A program made the position numbers and the translations under genes. The notes below the pieces were generated by a model. That model saw only the letters and a list, made by a program, of their open reading frames with translations. It was not told where the DNA came from and did not search any database. Below are positions 43,701 to 57,900 of a stretch of 64,000 nt of DNA, one piece after another. Origin of the DNA: Paraescarpia echinospica (taxonomy: Eukaryota; Annelida; Polychaeta; Sabellida; Siboglinidae); NCBI GenBank assembly GCA_020002185.1, contig CM034532.1, positions 46,085,506 through 46,149,505 of the forward strand. Direction: 5' to 3'. How positions within the stretch are numbered: the stretch's first letter is position 1; every line of letters starts with the position of its first letter.

Positions 43701-45846
43701 ACTAGACCCCTGGATAGTTGCATCTACATTCTCAGCTGTGTCAAACAGTGGGCTGTAACTAATGTGTAATGGGAATCCCTACTGCACATGTAGAACCTAA
43801 CAATGTTAAATCAGCAGTAGACATAATTATCAATGCAATATAAAAATGTGACCTAGGATTAAAATAAAATAACTTAGGTATAAAATATTATATAAAGTAA
43901 AATAACATAGGTATACTTAAAAAGGTTAAAGCATATTTAGCCAAAAATTATAAAGAATATTATTAAGATGTTTTACTATACATGTTGCATCAATTCCGTC
44001 ACTCCAGTTATATCAGTATTATGTCGTTACTACTGTTTTTAACTGTCATTACTATTGTTTTTAAGTAAAAATGCATGCTATGCATATGTATCTTGTTAAC
44101 AAATAAAGTTTTATCATAGTTTATCTCTCATCTTCCCATTCTGGGGGAGGGTGGTAGGGGCAAAAGGAGAGCAGATAATGCGTGTGCATTTTCTTAAACA
44201 ATGTTTTACTGTGCTACATGCGAGATTTCAGCTCACCAACTCTCCTGCAAGGTTTCTACAACTACTGGAAATTGGCCTAAATAGCAGAGTATAGGGATAA
44301 AATCCGACATTATTTTTGTATGACACATTAACTAATATATACAATATTCACGAAATGGTCTACTCGAATACTTTATTTCCAGGTGTATCTTCACTGTCAT
44401 GCATATAGTCTAGAGAGCTACTAAACATGTCAACACTTTACTTCCATCATAACTCTTAATGATCTGTAACTATGATTCACCAAAAAACCATTTAATTAAT
44501 AATTACAAATTCACAATATAGTCCAAAGGACTTCAGGGCCTCTTGGCCCATTTTTTCTAACCAAATTTAAATGTATATTTTTGATATGAACCAGAATCGG
44601 AAGTGTTTATTTACATATAAAACAAAACGGAAATTTTTTCAAAACAAAATATCTACAGCTCAATTTTGAAATAATATGTTGAAAAAATAGCATGTAATAC
44701 ATACATGTATTATTAGCTAAAATGTATAACAGAAAAATAGAACAATAATGATTTAATGTATGGAATAACAAATTGACAACATCCTAACCATGGACTGTCA
44801 TGTTGCTGTAGATAAGCTAAAAAGGGGTGAGGGAGACTGCCACTAAGACCATTGTTGGTCGCTCTCATAGCAGCCACCCCAAAATTGTAATTCTCAAGAA
44901 GTTACGTTTGGCTCACTTAAACACTTTCGAAAAATAATAACACTTGTGCATAATTTCCAATGCAGTAAGGGTTTGACAAGTATTGCAGTTACGTTACCAA
45001 AAATTGATGACAAAATCTCAAAGAATAAATAAGTTTACTTAATTTAGAATCTAGCAAATAGTTACACTTACATCAGACATACTAATTACAGTACTGATTT
45101 ACAGAAGTAAATAAATTAAAATACGGTGTATATTATTGATTATTATGAATGTCCACATATATAACAATTTAACAAAGAGCACTGTTCTCTGTAATTCTGT
45201 AGAAAACAGTTTGGCATAACTATAAATCCTTGTAAGCTATATATTAAAATTGTGTTCCTTATGTGACGCACAGTGTTGTTTATTTATACTGGAATGTCGT
45301 ACCTAATGCATCGTTTGGCAAATTCATGTTTAGCCCTATTTGTATGGATGTTGTCATGTATTCGTGTATTAATGTTGTGAACATTTCTATTTAAAGAAAA
45401 TAGTAAGTTTTGCAAATATACTGGTAATGTCATGTGCACATATTTATAATAAAATTTGTATTCCCGTAATTGCAGCATGTCTGCTACTTTAAGAATTAAG
45501 TATGTGAATTTACTTAAGCATATTATTCTAATTGCTTTTTTCTGTAGATTGATGATTCTGTTACATTTAAAACCCCATATCATTAGGCCATAATTTATAT
45601 ATGATAACATTAATGAACTATACAAAATAACTTATATTTAATGGCAAAAATCATTATGAAATAATGGCAATACATGTATATCTTTGTAGTTGCATAGCAG
45701 GGGATGTTGTAAATAAGAAATAGAAAGACTTACGTTGATTACTGTATTATTGCACGTGTGTCCAAATTATGCTATATTTCCAATATACATTGGCCATCTT
45801 TGACTGGTGCCGTGGGTGATTGTGGACTCACACAAAAAGTGCACGC

Positions 45847-45927
<81 letters not shown>

Positions 45928-48900
45928 TTTTAGATGTCCCAATTGATGATTTTTCATGTGTTCAGCAAGCAAGTTTCATAAAGGTTCTCATTTATTTATG
46001 TTATGCCTATTTATGCTATTATTATTAAGTCAAGTTTCACAAGTTAATAGTTTAAAGGCATCGGTCGCCAAGCAATTCCTTCAACCGGAATTTGAGTCAC
46101 AGACAAAACAGGTTAAGAACCGCCTCTTCAAACTGAGTTTTCACCCACAGCGCATAGCGAGGCAGGGACTGACTCGGAGGGGAAGTGGCCAGCGAAACGC
46201 GACTACCTTGAGGTGTATGTGTCGGCCATTGAGCATCCAGGTCACTTCTGGGTTCAACTGGTCAATGCCCAGTCCACCCAACTTGACCAGCTCACACAGG
46301 AGATGACCGCTTACTACACCAACCCGACGTTCTTGCAGGTACTCGAGACACACCATCAAGGAAACTGTTTCACTAAAACAACGAGCTCATAACGAAAATC
46401 CATCATTCAATATCTGTTATTAACTTTAAGGAGTTTTATTAAAATTCAAACAGCCGCCCATACATTACTGGGGATACTATTTCCGTGACACACCAGCGAA
46501 AGTGTCCCAGTGGCGTGTCATGTTGTTGATAGTTTTCCGTATACAAGGTCACTGAGTGAAATCAGTTTTAAAGAGCAAAATCGGGCTTATTAGCTCATGA
46601 GAAGGTGTATAACAGTCGAAGTATGTCTCCGTATATATATCCTGTAAGGTATTAGACTTGTCAAAAGCTATAAGCTATAATAAAGATATGCTGGTTAACA
46701 GTATATCTCCCCCTAGCATATCTTCTTGACTAGGGAAGTTTGTTCTCTTTCACCGCGAAAATGTCTGTTTATATACCACTCACCACCATTAAATGAAACA
46801 CCGAGCCATCATTGTTGGTGTAAACTGTTGGTTCAGTTGACTTTGGGAAAACAAGCAGTGCTACAAAATAATCTCTCTGTATTTCCAGACCAGTCGACTC
46901 GATAAGTTCTCTGTTGGTGACATCATCGTGACACCGTTCGAGCATGACCGGTCGTGGTACAGGGCACGCATCAGCGAGATCCTCGAGGGAGACCAGATTG
47001 ATGTGTACTACGTCGATTTTGGAGACAGTGGCATCGTTTCCATGGATACAGTGAAAGCTATCGGGTAAGATTTTATGGCAAATTTTTCTATTAGATTACA
47101 GCTATATTTCATTTTGTTAATGGTGTTTTCTATAGAAAAATATGTGGCATGTTTGTGCTGTAAAGATTACTGATATATATACTGAGATATGTTAGAGATA
47201 TAGTAAGGCCTTGAATGCTTCGTGTGGGAGACTGCTGGGTGCAGATTCCTGAAATTAATTATTAAAAAATTAGCACCTGCTGTACCCTGCACAAAAGCAC
47301 AGTTTCAGATATGTATATTTACATGTTTGCTAATTAGGCCGGAGAAGGGAGTCATAGCCAGACAGGACCAGGCAAGCAGGCAGGCAGACCAAAAGAGAGA
47401 CAGCAAGATAGAGAGACAGAGAGATACAGAGGCACAGATACACATTGACACACAGATACAGAGATACAGATACACATTGACACACAGATACAGAGACACA
47501 GATACACATTGACCCACAGATACAGAGACACAGATACACATTGACACACAGATACAGAGACACAGATACACATTGACCCACAGATACAGAGACACAGATA
47601 CACATTGACATACAGATACAGAGACATAGATACACATTGACACACAGATACAGAGATACAGATACACATTGACACAGAGATACAGAGACACAGATACACA
47701 TTGACACACAGATACAGAGACACAGATACACATTGACCCACAGATACAGAGACACAGATACACATTGACACACAAATACAGAGACACAGATACACATTGA
47801 CACACAGATACAGAGACACAGATACACATTGACCCACAGATACAGAGACACAGATACACATTGACATACAGATACAGAGACATAGATACACATTGACACA
47901 CAGATACAGAGATACAGATACACATTGACACACAGATACAGAGACACAGATACACATTGACGTACAGATACACATTGACACACAGATACAGAGACACAGA
48001 TACACATTGACACAGAGACACAGCGACACAGAGACACAGAGACACAGCGACACAGAGACACAGCAACACAGCGACACAGAGACACAGCAACACAGCGACA
48101 CAGAGACACAGCAACACAGCGACACAGAGACACAGAGACAAATAGACATAGCAAGATAGCAAGACAGAGAGAAAGACAGTGACAAAGAGAGAGTGACAGA
48201 TGGCAAGATGGTGAGAGGCAGAAATTGAGAGGGTGACTATAGCGACGCAATGAGGCAGAGAGGAAGATCATTTAACATCTGTGCTGTCTGTTGCAGGGGT
48301 GATTTCCTGAGCCTTCCCTTCCAGGCATTTGAGTGCTGCCTGGCCCATGTACAGCCAGCTGATGGTGAGTACACTTAGTGGACATTGTTGACCAGGCTGT
48401 ATATGCAGCAAAACTATTACATCACTAATTGTCACTTATTCACAGATTCTATATACTTTGAATCATATGTGACATTACTGGCTGATCTGATCATTATTTT
48501 TATGAGTTATTCGCGATGTGGTAATTATCAGAATGTCAAAATAGTTGGTCATATGTTACTTTAATTATGTTTGACCATTTTATTTTGATGAAATATTAAT
48601 TATTGCAGTTTGAAATGCAACATAATCACCTTTCATGAAAATTAAGTGTTCCCGGAATCTTCCACAAAAAACTGCATCCAAAGATGGCATCATACCATGC
48701 ACGTTTTTTTAATATATGTGTAGTTCATCAATGCACCCATTGGCTGACTTGCATATAGCTAGGTACAAGTACAAACTATGATTAAAAAGTACTTTTTATA
48801 AAATAAAAAATTGTATAACAAATAAATGTAGCAGACAAAATATAGTGGTTTTGTTTTGGGTTAAAATACATTAATGTTGGTAGAAATGTCACTGTATTAA

Positions 48901-51900
48901 TCAATGCTGCCATTTGTGGGACGCAATAACGAAATGGTTAGAACATTAGACTGTCAGTCGAGAGATTCCTGGTTCAAGTCCACTTTCTGCCGGGTCAAAA
49001 CAAGGGCATTTCATGCCACATTGCTTGCTCCAGTTCACTAGCTGTATAAATGAGTACCTGGCTATAGACAGTAGTGGATACATGCGAACAAATAGCCTTC
49101 ACACGGTAATTGCAATATGGCTGAATGCCTCCCAGAGAAATTGAGATGGTGTTCGATTAAGCAGGTCTGTGAGGGAGTGAGATGCAAGACACTTTGCAAT
49201 CCTAAGGACTGGATATTGTGCTATATACCATAACGATATAATCACTGTGTTTTCTGACACCCTCAAAAACTACAAAAAGAATAATTTTTACATACTATTG
49301 TCAGACACCTATTGTTTTTATATATATTTTATACATACAGTATATTCTGACTGTGGTTTTGGACACCCAAAATAATTTTTTTGTTCTACTGTACCTTTTC
49401 GGACAGCTGAGAATGTTATTATTTAGGTGTCTGACTACATACAGTTATTACAGTAAGGACTTACCATTACAGTTAATAATAATGAGATCTTATATAGCAC
49501 CGGTATCTGCCATATAGAGGCACTCATGGCACTTGCACAGTGTTTTACAATTGACGATTTAATTTTTTTTATTATGAATTATAAAAAAATTATTCTAAGA
49601 TGTAATAAGAGCAACGTTCTAAAGATTATAAAATTACCATCATTATTATATATAATAAAATTAAGATTGTTATCAAAGTAATGTAGACTCGTTATCGCAA
49701 CCTTTCTAGAGTTTTATATCTAGTCTACATAATATTAATAAGAGTAATATAATAAATAATCTAAAATCATACTCATAAATAACATAAAATGTGCAGGAAA
49801 TATACATGAAATTGATAAGTGAGGACTCTGTCCCGCACAGGTGAGACGTGGAGTGAGGAGGCAAAGGATGTCTTTGAGGACCTGAGTCACACGGCCAAGT
49901 GGAAGGTGGTCATCGCCCACACGGTCAGCTACAGACAGGTCCTTGACCAGTCACTGCCCTGCATTGAACTCGTCGACACCAATGGTCCAACGGTACGTCG
50001 TTGCTCTCCTCTTTGTGATACAGGACATACATTTGTATTTGTTTACCTTCTTACGACCCTGATCCAGCACTGTGTGTCCACAAACAGTCTCCACTTCCTC
50101 TTATATCTTCTTCTCCCTTCTCCACCCAGTCCTGCAAAATCTTTCTTCACACAGTCCATCCATACTGGTCACGTCTTTTCTCCTATCTTCTTCTCTGAGG
50201 GCATTCGCTCTCGTCGTTATTCATTCTATATACATTACATCCCCTCCTCATTCCTTTTCTCATCGTCTCTTCCTACTCCATCATTTGTCCTCATTATGTG
50301 GACAACAAAATAGTTTTTTCCAGAAATGCTTCAAGTCAACAAAAAATGAACATGTCAGCCACACTTGCTTTAATACAGATGTATATATTGATTTGGTCTA
50401 AAGAGAAATGAAGTGGTTACAAATACATGGCAGCAGATGAGGTTTTTAATTGGTGTTTTGTTAGGTGAAATTAGTTACTGGGAAAAACTCTGATAAACCA
50501 AGGTACCACCTGTTTGGGGTATCTATTACAAATTTACAATATTTCTATGTCTAGTTTACCGACATTAGCCTATGATTACATTTCCTTTATGGGCTCTAGG
50601 TATCTTCTAGACCAAAGGTTCTTATAAAGCCATTAAGATGGTTGGTAGTTTGGTCCATTGTTTCTTGTTTTGCCACTGGATAAGCTTGATAATTAGCAAC
50701 TCTTTGTAGATTACTTTTTGGATAACAACATTTCGCTCAACCGGGCCACTTGAAGTTTCAAGACGAATATAATGATTATCTACCAGTTGTCATTGTTGTC
50801 AAGACAATATAACTTCAGATAATAAATACATGGGGTACACAGACCTGCCTACCATTCCGGATTGTCCGGAATCATTCCAGAAAGTCACCTCAAATTACGG
50901 TATTACGGCGAGGGATGAAAATATTACGGACTGTCACCATGTTCGCCAATCACTTCCGTGCTCCTCAAATTTAGCTTCCACTATATTCAACAGGTGGCAG
51001 CATATGTATGCAGCATGTTGTGACATGGTTTTTCATTCGCTGAGTCTGGTCGTAATCTAACCAATAGGAAACAGCGTTATGACAAATTCGCATTTCCGCG
51101 ATCAAACAAAACGATGTCACGCGGCACGAAATGATGGCTGACAGCGAAACGACGCCACCGCCAACCAAAAAGAAACGTGTAATGCAAAAATGTAGTGAGT
51201 GTTGTACTTGTAGTGTTAGGGCAACTGACTGTACTAAGACTAAGTTAGTGTATTTATTGAGTTTAGTCTATCATTTACAGCTTATCATACAGTCACTAGA
51301 GTCTAGGCGATGTCGATGACTAGCGTAATGTAATGGTTTTGCCATCGCTACCCCCCCGTCTATCATTTCCAGCCTATAATACAGCGATAGGCTTACATAC
51401 TAGAGTTGAGTAGACTAGTCACTAGAGTCTAGGCGATGTCGATGACTAGCGTAATGTAATGGTTTTGCCATCGCTACCCCCCCGTCTATCATTTCCAGCC
51501 TATAATACAGCGATAGGCTTACATACTAGAGTTGAGTAGACTAGTCACTAGAGTCTAGGCGATGTCGATGACTAGCGTAACGTAATGGTTTTGCCGTCCC
51601 TACCCCCCCCCCCACCGTGACAATATCCGACACGGTTCTGAACAATTACTGACAGGAAGCCTATATTCCTGAAAATCAGTGTAAATGGGAAAATGGATTA
51701 CTGACAGGAAGTTTTTGGGGTAGGCAGGTCTGGGTACAAAAACTAGTTCAAGTCTAGAAAATGCCAATAACAATGTTAAAAGTAGATCCACGCATAAAGA
51801 GCACCAAATGAAGTCAACAATTAACCGTTCATCTCCCACTATCCTATGCATTTAGTGATTTTCCAGCCTGTCAGTTGGTGCTACCGTAAACATAGCTTTC

Positions 51901-54900
51901 TTTATCGGTATCTACGAAGCTTTCAAAGTAATGTTAAGCTAGTGTCACACCAAAAATTGCATGCAATTAATGCTTCATAATTAGTTTTGTTATGTGTACT
52001 GCTGTGTTCGTCCTCCTTGTTCCATGTGCAGGGGTGAGGTCAGGTGTAGTATAGTTGAACCACTCGTCCTGTTCTTCTTTCTTGTTCCATGTGCAGGGGT
52101 GAGGTCGGGTATAGTATTGTTGAGCCACTCGTCCTGTTCTTCCTCGTTGTTCCATGTGCAGGGATGAGGTCAGGTGTGGTATAGTTGAGCCACTCGTCCT
52201 GTTCTTCCTCCTTGTTCCATGTGCAGGGGTGAGGTTGGGTATAGTATTGTTGAGCCACTCGTCCTGTTCTTCCTTCTTGTTCCATGTGCAGGGGTGGTGT
52301 AGGGTATAGTATTGTTGAGCCACTCGTCCTGTTCTTCCTCCTTGTTCCATGTGCAGGGGTGAAGTCAGGTGTAGTATAGTTGAGCCACTCGTCCTGTTCT
52401 TCCTCCTTGTTCCATGTGCAGGGGTGAGGTCGGGTATAGTATTGTTGAGCCACTCGTCCTGTTCTTCCTCCTTGTTCCATGTGCAGGGGTGAGGTTGGGT
52501 ATAGTATTGTTGAGCCACTCGTCCTGTTCTTCCTCCTTGTTCCATGTGCAGGAGTGAGATCGGGTATAGTATTGTTGAGCCACTCGTCCTGTTCTTCCTC
52601 CTTGTTCCATGTGCAGGAGTGAGATCGGGTATAGTATTGTTGAGCCACTCGTCCTGTTCTTCCTCCTTGTTCCATGTGCAGGGGTGAGGTTGGGTATAGT
52701 ATAGTTGAGCCACTCGTCCTGTTCTTCCTCCTTGTTCCATGTGCAGGGGTGAGGTTGGGTATAGTATTGTTGAGCCACTCGTCCTGTTCTTCCTCCTTGT
52801 TCCATGTGCAGGGGTGAGGTCAGGTGTAGTATTGTTGAGCCACTCGTCCTGTTCTTCCTCCTTGTTCCATGTGCAGGGGTGAGATTGGGTATAGTATAGT
52901 TGAGCCACTCGTCCTGTTCTTCCTCCTTGTTCCATGTGCAGGGGTGAGGTTGGGTATAGTATAGTTGAGCCACTCGTCCTGTTCTTCCTCCTTGTTCCAT
53001 GTGCAGGGGTGAGGTTGGGTATAGTATTGTTGAGCCACTCGTCCTGTTCTTCCTCCTTGTTCCATGTGTAGGGGTGAGGTCAGGTGTAGTATTGTTGAGC
53101 CACTCGTCCTGTTCTTCCTCCTTTTTCCATGTGCAGGGGTGAGTTTGGGTATAGTATAGTTGAGCCACTCGTCCTGTTCTTCCTCCTTGTTCCATGTGCA
53201 GGGGTGAGGTCGGGTATAGTATAGTTGAGCCACTCGTCCTGTTCTTCCTCCTTGTTCCATGTGCAGGGGTGAGGTCGGGTATAGCAGCGTTCGAAATAGC
53301 ACTTGTCCGTTTGTCCGGGAAAAGTGATTTTTGGTCCGGACAAATAAAATGACTCTACATGGTTATCCGGTGGACAAGTGAAAATTTACAGTAAATAGTG
53401 ACGTGTGCAACATTGCAAACTTTTTATTTGAGGAAATTCAAACGTAGATGAAGTTCGCTAGCAATCGTGCACATTGCAGTTTTGTTAGTGTGTTGGCGTC
53501 TTGTCGTTCCACCGCCAGTGTGTTGTATTTCACCGTTCGACCGAGTTTAGCGCCTGCGTTAACAGGGTCATCCGCTGAGCACACCGACCTAGCTCTGTCA
53601 TACGCGTAGGACAGACTCCGCATCAGCCATCGTTGATCGAGGCTGTATTTCACACAATCGTGAATCGTTCGGTTTGGCCGACATACGACTTGCTCCCACT
53701 AACGGATCATATTTTATGAACTTTGGAAATAGTTGACTTTGTATCGCTACCTGTTATTTAAATAATTATAGTTTTAACCATTATTACGCCTAACCCACGC
53801 GGACTCGGCAGTCTTCCAAGACATCGAACGTTAGCCGATCGAGATCGGTGACAATTCTAAAAACTTGTCAACGGCAGTTAGCGCCCTGTCCCTGGCCGTG
53901 CATCTTGCATAATTCAGTTTAGAAAACTCGCAATTTTTGGTTAAAATATATGTTACATAGATACAACAACACTTCTGAAATTTCATTAATATTCCGTTTA
54001 TCAACTAGCACAATAGATTTACCGGAGAGCCACGGAACAGGTCATTATATATTGGGATTCCCAGAAGTCGTTTATACGTCTTCAGATTGGGGCGGGTATT
54101 TGCGCTGTTCTCACGGGTGATGCAGTCGCGACTGGCAAAGTCAATTGGTAGTTTGACTCAGCTAACTTCCGCAATTCACATAGGAGATCTGTTTTGCATG
54201 GCAAACAGCCCTGGCTTGTGAGGATGCCTTTCTCGTGCAATTACTTTTATTTTTATTCCCCCTCCTCCCTAACAAAAATGTCTCATAAGTCCGTAATCCT
54301 AACAATCAAATTGGTGTGGCCTAGGTAAGGTAAATTGTTTTTTTTTCTTCGGGCAAACCCAACTTAGCAAGTCTGGTTTGGGGAGAATTATGTAAAAAAA
54401 ACGTTAGTATTGGCATTTTTAGTCCTTTGGCCGAAGGTCCAAGGGAGTATTGCCATCACTCTGCGTCTGCCGTCCTCCGTTAGCTGCCGTATCTCGGAAA
54501 CCGTTCAGCAACTTTTTCTCTAATTTTGCATAGACATATCTTAGGGCACTGCCACTATGCACGAGAAATCTGTATTTGATTGAATCATTTTAAGGGCTCC
54601 AAGGACCCCAAAACTGGTAAAAATGTAATATTTTGCCTATTTTTTCAAAAACTGTTCAGCAGCTTTTTTCTAATTTTACATAGATGTATCTCAGGGTGCT
54701 GCCACTATATACAAGAAATCTGTATTTGATTGAATCATTCTAAGGGCACCTAAGGGGCCCCCAAAGTGCAAAAGTTTTACATTATCTAGTGATGTGGTTT
54801 TGAGAAGGGTCCTTGAGACCACCCCCAGCAGTAGATGTTGCTTAATGTGCCAGCATGACTAAACTCTGCAGCCTAGTGCTATTCTTCCATTGAGACCTTG

Positions 54901-57900
54901 ACTAATCTTTAATTGGTCACAGGGCCCAGGCAGAGTAAACACACTTGACCCCTGTTAGACTGAACAGTTGCCTAAAACTTTTAAACTGTATCTTCAAAAC
55001 TATTGATTTATTGGTTAAAGATGTATTGTCTGTAGAAACCTGTAGGTGACAAACATAGAAAATTTATATTCTGGACAACTATAGAGTGAAATATCCTACA
55101 CTTTATTGATATCAAATGCATTCTACTGTTCTGTTTACGCTTGCCTTGCCTTGTGTAGACATGATACTGTGTAAATCAATTGTATCAGTATAGACTAATA
55201 ATTACAGATTCACAATATAGTTGACACCTGAAACAACCAAATGTCAACCATTAGAAGAGTTGACATAGTTCCGCTATACACAAGCAAGAAATCTGTATTT
55301 GGTTGAATCATTCTAGTGTCATCAGCATATAGTAGAACATACATTTTCTACATCATCATCACTAAGGTTGTAAATTTCACCAGGTGCCATGTCAAGTCCG
55401 TTATAATTGTGACTAACAGTGTTCAAAATTATTCAGGTAAATAGCAAATAACAAAGGACACAAGTTTTCCCTTGCCATACCTCTACATCACATGAGAAGA
55501 AGGCTGACACAGCCTGGCCCTGATTTATACATGATTAGCATTTTGTACATGTATACAACTTTCAACACATTACCATTAATACCACATGAAATTATCTTAG
55601 ACCACAGTGAGGACCGGTCTACTAAATCAAATGCTTTCTTATAATCGATGAAGGCACAATAAAGCCTTTTGCGTCGAGACAAATACAATTCAACCAATAC
55701 CCCTATCTGAACACTGCCTGTTCTTCACCTATTACATTCGCTTTGTTTAGGTATGTGGTCAGTCTGGTGTTCTGAACAATTACTAAGGATTAATGAACAC
55801 TTGTGCAGAATGTCACCCATTTGGCAGGTTTAATTGATCTATTCAGCAATGAGGACACTGCTTAGGCCTCACTCTGGACACTGTCACTCACAGTGTTGTG
55901 TATTGTCTTAGTTGGTGCATTGAGCTAATCTACTTGACCATGAATCAGTGGTGACTCTGGTTGTGTATTACACCCAGCTGTGGAGCTAAGATTCTCTGCC
56001 TGCTATTGTTTGATGGAAACTGTGTCTAACCTGTAATTGGTCACTGGCAGTAGCTTGTGTCAACAGACAGCATTAAGCCACTAGACCCCTGTTAAACTGG
56101 ACAGTTGCCTGTAGGTTTTAAACTGTGTCAAACAGTGAGTCACCTTTTGCTCTCAAATAATCTGTCCTCTTAGTTTTACACATGAAGACATAATCTGGCA
56201 TAACTTGATAAGTCTTTGTAGCAGCACATTTGTATTTCCAGTGTATCATTGCAACATAACATACATATTACATACTGTGTGCCACATTTGAATGTTGTGC
56301 ATGTAATATTTCCATGCAATCCATTTGCATATATAATATAAAACTTCAACAGCCGTTTTCTTCATTTTCACTTTTTGACCCCTACCATGTTCAATGCTCC
56401 ATAACTTTGCCAATTTTTGTAGCAGTCATAATTTTTGAAACCATGTAAAGCACCCTACCAAACCTTTACAAGGATGTAAGAAAACAATGTTACAATTTTT
56501 CCGACTTATCACTCATTTGGTCAGCCGGGGTCACATATAGACGTATTAGTCCAAAGGACTTCAGGGCCACTTGGCCCATTTTTGTTAGTTAAGTTTGTAT
56601 GGCTTAGAAATCTCTACACTAGAGTATTTCAGCTGTTAGCCCATTGTTTTATATTTATGAAAACAACATTACTTTTTTTTCAGATTCATGGTATTTTTGT
56701 TTCTGTTGATACATTATAAATTTATAATATTAATTGCTTTTGGCTGTTATACGTGTTATTGTGTTTTTTATCCCACCAACACCTATTCATCTGGTAAACA
56801 GTCATTTTAGATACACCTGGAAATACTATGGCATCCCAATCTAGTAATGCTTGTTTTACCGTAATGTTTATAAAACATTCTGTGTAGATATTTTATAGAA
56901 AAACAAAAATTATACGTATTAGAGTTAAAATAATTATTTTGTGTCTGCGCTGTAGGACGTTGATGTAGCAGAAGAACTGGTAAAGAAGGACTATGCGAAG
57001 TGGGCAAAAGACTACGACGGTGCAACGCAGAATGGAGGAACCGCTACAACAAAGGTGAGTTTTTTTAATTGTGCACATACTTGACTGCACATTTTCCAGA
57101 TGGTGTGTCTGAGTGGGTGTATATGTGTGTGCATGTATATGTGTACATGTGGTGCGGTGTATGTATGTGCATGTATATGTGTACATGTGGTGCGGTGTAT
57201 GTGTGTGCATGCATGGTTATTGCAGCTTTCACTGCCAACCTGTACATGCGCTGGCTGCAAGAGGCTGCCATTTGCTGGAGCGACATGTTGCTGTTGCCTG
57301 TGCTTCCAAACTATCATGTTCAAGTTAAGTTGTTGGTGGTGTTTGTCTTGTATCGTTGCATGATTTGTAACTGGTCTTCACACTCACACCACAGCTATTC
57401 TAAGGCATTCTTATACCACATTTCTATTTTACGAACACTTCCCAAATATTCCTTCCCCTTTCGAGTATCTTCTTGTCACGCATTATTTATTATATTCCTA
57501 CTGGAATTAAAGCAACCTAATCTGTTCCATTACTCTGAATTATCATCTCATGCCAGGGGTAATAATTATAACAGGTAGTTTGCTGAATCAGGTTTTCATT
57601 TTGTTAACCCAAGTGAACCCAATGAACATCAAAGGGATTTACGCAGTTACCCTTGCTGGCCTTCATAATCCTGCCAATAAAAGATGTTTGCAAAAGATTT
57701 TTTTATTTACAGCTTTAAGGCCAGACACCCCAGGAGGAATGGTGTTTTTTGACAAAAAATACTTAAAATCGTTTTCTGCCAGATTATTATGCCTTTGTAT
57801 GCATACTATCAATAAAGTTCACTTCTATAATAATTATCTACCTCTAAGTGAGTTTTAGTCATGGATCAAGCATGTTGATATCATGTAATCAAATCCATTT

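Noticed and set aside
45758..46028. Poly-(His-Thr) and poly-(Cys-Val) ORFs
   Set aside because: Translation of a (CA)n microsatellite.
47305..48271. Minus-strand ORFs rich in CVSVSLYLC (280-313 codons)
   Set aside because: Three overlapping frames from a 32-bp minisatellite within TDRKH intron 7; not a protein.
51967..53343. Long overlapping minus-strand ORFs of repeated MEQGGRTGRV type
   Set aside because: They are read-through of a 65-bp tandem repeat that happens to lack stops. All three frames are open and repeat the same peptide set, and there is no start or splice context. Intronic minisatellite.
57069..57578. Plus-strand 169-codon ORF just after exon 10
   Set aside because: Begins in TG-rich simple repeats immediately behind a good GTGAGT donor. 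No domain; treated as intron.
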